DNA of 64,000 nucleotides from CAVUMR01 sp963742715. GTDB taxonomy: Bacteria > Actinomycetota > Actinomycetes > Mycobacteriales > Micromonosporaceae. Positions 61,832 through 64,000 of the stretch are shown here, piece by piece. The translations under genes and the position numbers were made by a program. The notes under the pieces are model-generated. The model saw nothing but the letters and a program-made list of their open reading frames with translations, was not told where the DNA came from and searched no databases. The DNA lies in contig CAVUMR010000002.1 of NCBI GenBank assembly GCA_963742715.1, forward strand, positions 2,232,001 to 2,296,000. The letters are read 5' to 3'. Every line of letters begins with the position of its first letter. The first letter of the stretch is position 1.

Positions 61832-63163
61832 CTAGCGGGCCACCGCCGCGGAGAAATCGTGGTCGTTGAACGGGCCGATGACGGCGAGCGACATCGGCCG
61901 CCGGAGCAGCTCCGCGGCCACCGTACGGACGTCGTCCACGGTCACCGCGTCGATCCGGCTGAGCAGCTCGTCCACGCTGAGCATCTCGCCGTACAGCAGC
62001 TCGCCCTTGCCCAACCGGCTCATCCGCGAACCGGTGTCCTCGAGCCCGAGTACGAGCGAGCCCTTCAACATGCCCTTGCCGCGCGCCACCTCGGCATCGG
62101 TGAGCCCGTGCTCGGCGACCGTGGCGAGCTGGTCCCGCACGATCGCGAGTACCTCGTCGGCCTTACCGGGCGCGCAGCCGGCGTACACCGCGAACAACCC
62201 GGCGTCGTCGTACGCGGAGCTGTACGAGTACACCGAGTAGGCCAGTCCGCGCTTCTCCCGTACCTCCTGGAAGAGCCGGCTGGACATGCCGCCGCCGAGC
62301 GAGTTGTTCAGTACGCCGAGGGTGAACCGGCGCTCGTCCTGTCGGGACAGGCCGGCACAGCCGAGTACCACGTTCGCCTGCTCGGTGTCCTTGGCCTGTA
62401 CCAACGTGCGGGGGTCGGTCAACGGCGCGGGCGCCGGCAACCGGGTGTCCGGGGCCGCACCGGAGGCCAGGCCACCGGTCTCGACCGCCGCGGACACCAG
62501 CGCCACCAGCTCGTCGTGCTCGAGACTGCCGGCCGCCGACACCACCAGGTTCGGCGCGGTGTACCGGCTGCGGTAGAACTCGACGATCTGCTCGCGGGTC
62601 ATCGCCGAGATGGTGTCCACCGTGCCGGAGATCGACCGGCCCAGCGGATGGTCGCCGAACGAGGCGCGGGCCAGCAGGTCGTGCACCTCGTCCGCCGGCT
62701 CGTCCTCCTGCATGGCGATCTCTTCGAGGATCACCCCGCGCTCGGTCTCCACATCGGCCGGTTCGATCACCGACGCCGAGATCACGTCGCACAGCACGTC
62801 CACCGCGAGCGGCAGGTCGGTATCCAGTACCCGGGCGTAGTAGCAGGTGAATTCCTTCGCGGTGAACGCGTTGGTCTCCCCGCCGACCGCCTCGATCTCA
62901 CTGGAGATCTGCAGCGCCGACCGCCGCTCGGTGCCCTTGAACAGCAGGTGCTCGAGGAAATGCGAGGCACCGGCGTATTCGCCGGACTCGTCCCGGGAAC
63001 CGACACCGGCCCAGATGCCGAGCGACACGCTGCGCATCGCCGGCACCGCCTCGGTGATGACCCGCAGGCCGCTCGGCAGCACGGTACGACAGACCGTGCC
63101 GCCGAGCGGATCCGCCTGCAGGGTGGTGCGCTCACCCGGCGGGGTGTGGGGGTGGCCGGTCAC
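61832..63163 (-). CDS. M16-family zinc metallopeptidase
   Basis: Insulinase/mitochondrial-processing-peptidase-like protein of 443 residues. The inverted zinc motif HxxEH is intact in GASHFLEHLLFKGT near residue 68, with a distal Glu in ERGVILEEIAM. The second, inactive-like domain follows (NNSLGGGMSSRLFQEVREKRGLAYSV). It probably degrades peptides in the cytoplasm. GTG 63163 overlaps the pnp stop (GTGA), so it is coupled to pnp. Confidence 0.93.
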   Translation of the reverse strand: MTGHPHTPPGERTTLQADPLGGTVCRTVLPSGLRVITEAVPAMRSVSLGIWAGVGSRDESGEYAGASHFLEHLLFKGTERRSALQISSEIEAVGGETNAFTAKEFTCYYARVLDTDLPLAVDVLCDVISASVIEPADVETERGVILEEIAMQEDEPADEVHDLLARASFGDHPLGRSISGTVDTISAMTREQIVEFYRSRYTAPNLVVSAAGSLEHDELVALVSAAVETGGLASGAAPDTRLPAPAPLTDPRTLVQAKDTEQANVVLGCAGLSRQDERRFTLGVLNNSLGGGMSSRLFQEVREKRGLAYSVYSYSSAYDDAGLFAVYAGCAPGKADEVLAIVRDQLATVAEHGLTDAEVARGKGMLKGSLVLGLEDTGSRMSRLGKGELLYGEMLSVDELLSRIDAVTVDDVRTVAAELLRRPMSLAVIGPFNDHDFSAAVAR

Positions 63164-64000
63164 CGATGACGCCGGCGCTGCCGACGCGGACCGTCGTCGC
63201 CTTCCTCACCGTCCGAGCCGGCACCGTCCGAGCCGGCACTGTCCGAGGGCGCGTCGTCGCCCTGCGGCCCGTCTCCACGCGGGCGGTCACCCGACGGCCG
63301 GTCGCCGCGCGGGCGGTCGCCGGACGGCCGGTCCCGGTCCCGACGCGGGCCGGACGGCCGGGACGAGTCCCGGGCCGGTGCCGGTGCGCCGTCCGGGCGG
63401 ACCAGGTCGAGGTACACCTTGCCGCGGTTGTCCACGTCGACGATCTCGACCTCGACCTTGTCGCCCACGTTGATGTGGTCCTCGACCCGGTCGACCCGCT
63501 TGCCGTCGCCCAGCTTCGAGATGTGCAGCAGGCCGTCGCGCCCCGGTACCAGCGAGATGAACGCGCCGAACGCGGCCGTCTTGACCACGGTGCCGAGGAA
63601 CCGGTCACCGACCTTCGGCAGCTGCGGGTTGGCGATCGCGTTGATCCGGTCCACCGCCGCCTGGGCGGAGGGGCCGTCGGCGGCACCGATGTAGATCGTG
63701 CCGTCGTCCTCGATGGTGATGTCGGCGCCGGTCTCGTCCTGGATCGCGTTGATCATCTGACCCTTCGGGCCGATGACCGCGCCGATCTTGTCGACCGGGA
63801 CGGTGACCGTGGTGACCCGCGGCGCGTACGCCGACATGGCCGCCGGGCCGGAGATCGCGTCGTGCATCACGTCCAGGATCGCGAACCGGGCGTCCCGGGC
63901 CTGCCGCAGCGCGGCCGCCAGCACCTCCGACGGAATGCCGTCGAGCTTGGTGTCGAGCTGCAGCGCGGTGACGAACTCGCGGGTACCGGCGACCTTGAAG
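63160..64000 (-). CDS. pnp: Polyribonucleotide nucleotidyltransferase, 5' end outside window
   Basis: 3'-to-5' phosphorolytic exoribonuclease; the visible C-terminal 279 codons contain the end of the catalytic core, the KH domain (KIGAVIGPKGQMINAIQDET) and the S1 domain (VGDRFLGTVVKTAAFGAFISL). The tail of about 70 residues is rich in Arg, Asp, Gly and Pro with a DRPSGDRPRG repeat, a disordered RNA- or protein-binding extension seen in actinobacterial PNPases. The start lies beyond position 64000. Confidence 0.95.
   Translation of the reverse strand, partial: FKVAGTREFVTALQLDTKLDGIPSEVLAAALRQARDARFAILDVMHDAISGPAAMSAYAPRVTTVTVPVDKIGAVIGPKGQMINAIQDETGADITIEDDGTIYIGAADGPSAQAAVDRINAIANPQLPKVGDRFLGTVVKTAAFGAFISLVPGRDGLLHISKLGDGKRVDRVEDHINVGDKVEVEIVDVDNRGKVYLDLVRPDGAPAPARDSSRPSGPRRDRDRPSGDRPRGDRPSGDRPRGDGPQGDDAPSDSAGSDGAGSDGEEGDDGPRRQRRRHR

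Overview
This window comes from a high-GC actinomycete chromosome. Micromonosporales (Micromonosporaceae) is the best fit, and Actinocatenispora is only a guess. The evidence is gene content and order: dapF-miaA, gluABCD, recA-recX-rny, dapA-rnj to ftsK-rimO-pgsA-cinA-clgR to pspA-pspM, and dapB-M16 peptidase-pnp. GTG starts and ATGA/GTGA overlaps are common. No rRNA, tRNA, CRISPR array, insertion sequence or prophage was seen, so this is mostly core chromosome with small accessory islands.

Layout. 1-7.6 kb: tRNA modification (miaA, miaB), diaminopimelate epimerase, and small enzymes. 7.8-11.6 kb: a glutamate-type ABC importer (gluABCD). 11.7-15.1 kb: a TAXI-TRAP importer whose fused permease carries a hexapeptide-repeat insert. 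15.1-19.5 kb: RNase Y, RecX, RecA (with an SOS box) and a DUF3046 protein. 19.6-27.2 kb: an acyl-CoA dehydrogenase / serine hydrolase / MFS operon, a divergent MocR regulator and flavin-type oxidase pair, and a membrane protein of unknown function. 27.5-38.3 kb: a giant Lhr helicase, small metabolic enzymes, a GNAT-phosphoribosyltransferase fusion, a SAM hydrolase, a Nei-type glycosylase and a secreted beta-propeller.

38.3-54.1 kb is one long minus-strand tract: dapA, RNase J, DUF488, a PheS-like ligase, DUF2784, ftsK, rimO, pgsA, cinA, clgR, a von Willebrand/solute-binding protein, a membrane coiled-coil protein, pspA and pspM. It joins lysine synthesis, RNA decay, division, phospholipid synthesis and the envelope-stress response. 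54.3-64 kb holds thyX, an antitoxin-like/DUF4097 operon with a duplicated promoter-operator, membrane and GNAT proteins, dapB, an M16 peptidase and the 3' part of pnp. RNase Y, RNase J and PNPase therefore all lie in the same 64 kb.

The most unusual signals are these. (1) A ClgR-type regulator has about 15 five-residue repeats inserted between its DNA-binding domain and its Ala-Ala tail. (2) A stand-alone PheS-like ligase has a leader that can pair with its own Shine-Dalgarno sequence. (3) A GNAT-phosphoribosyltransferase fusion has a 15-bp repeat array expanded inside the nucleotide-binding loop. (4) At least ten short tandem-repeat arrays sit in protein linkers or at gene junctions. (5) Many genes without a Shine-Dalgarno have an A-N3-T type -10 element 6 to 9 bases before the start codon, suggesting leaderless transcripts.
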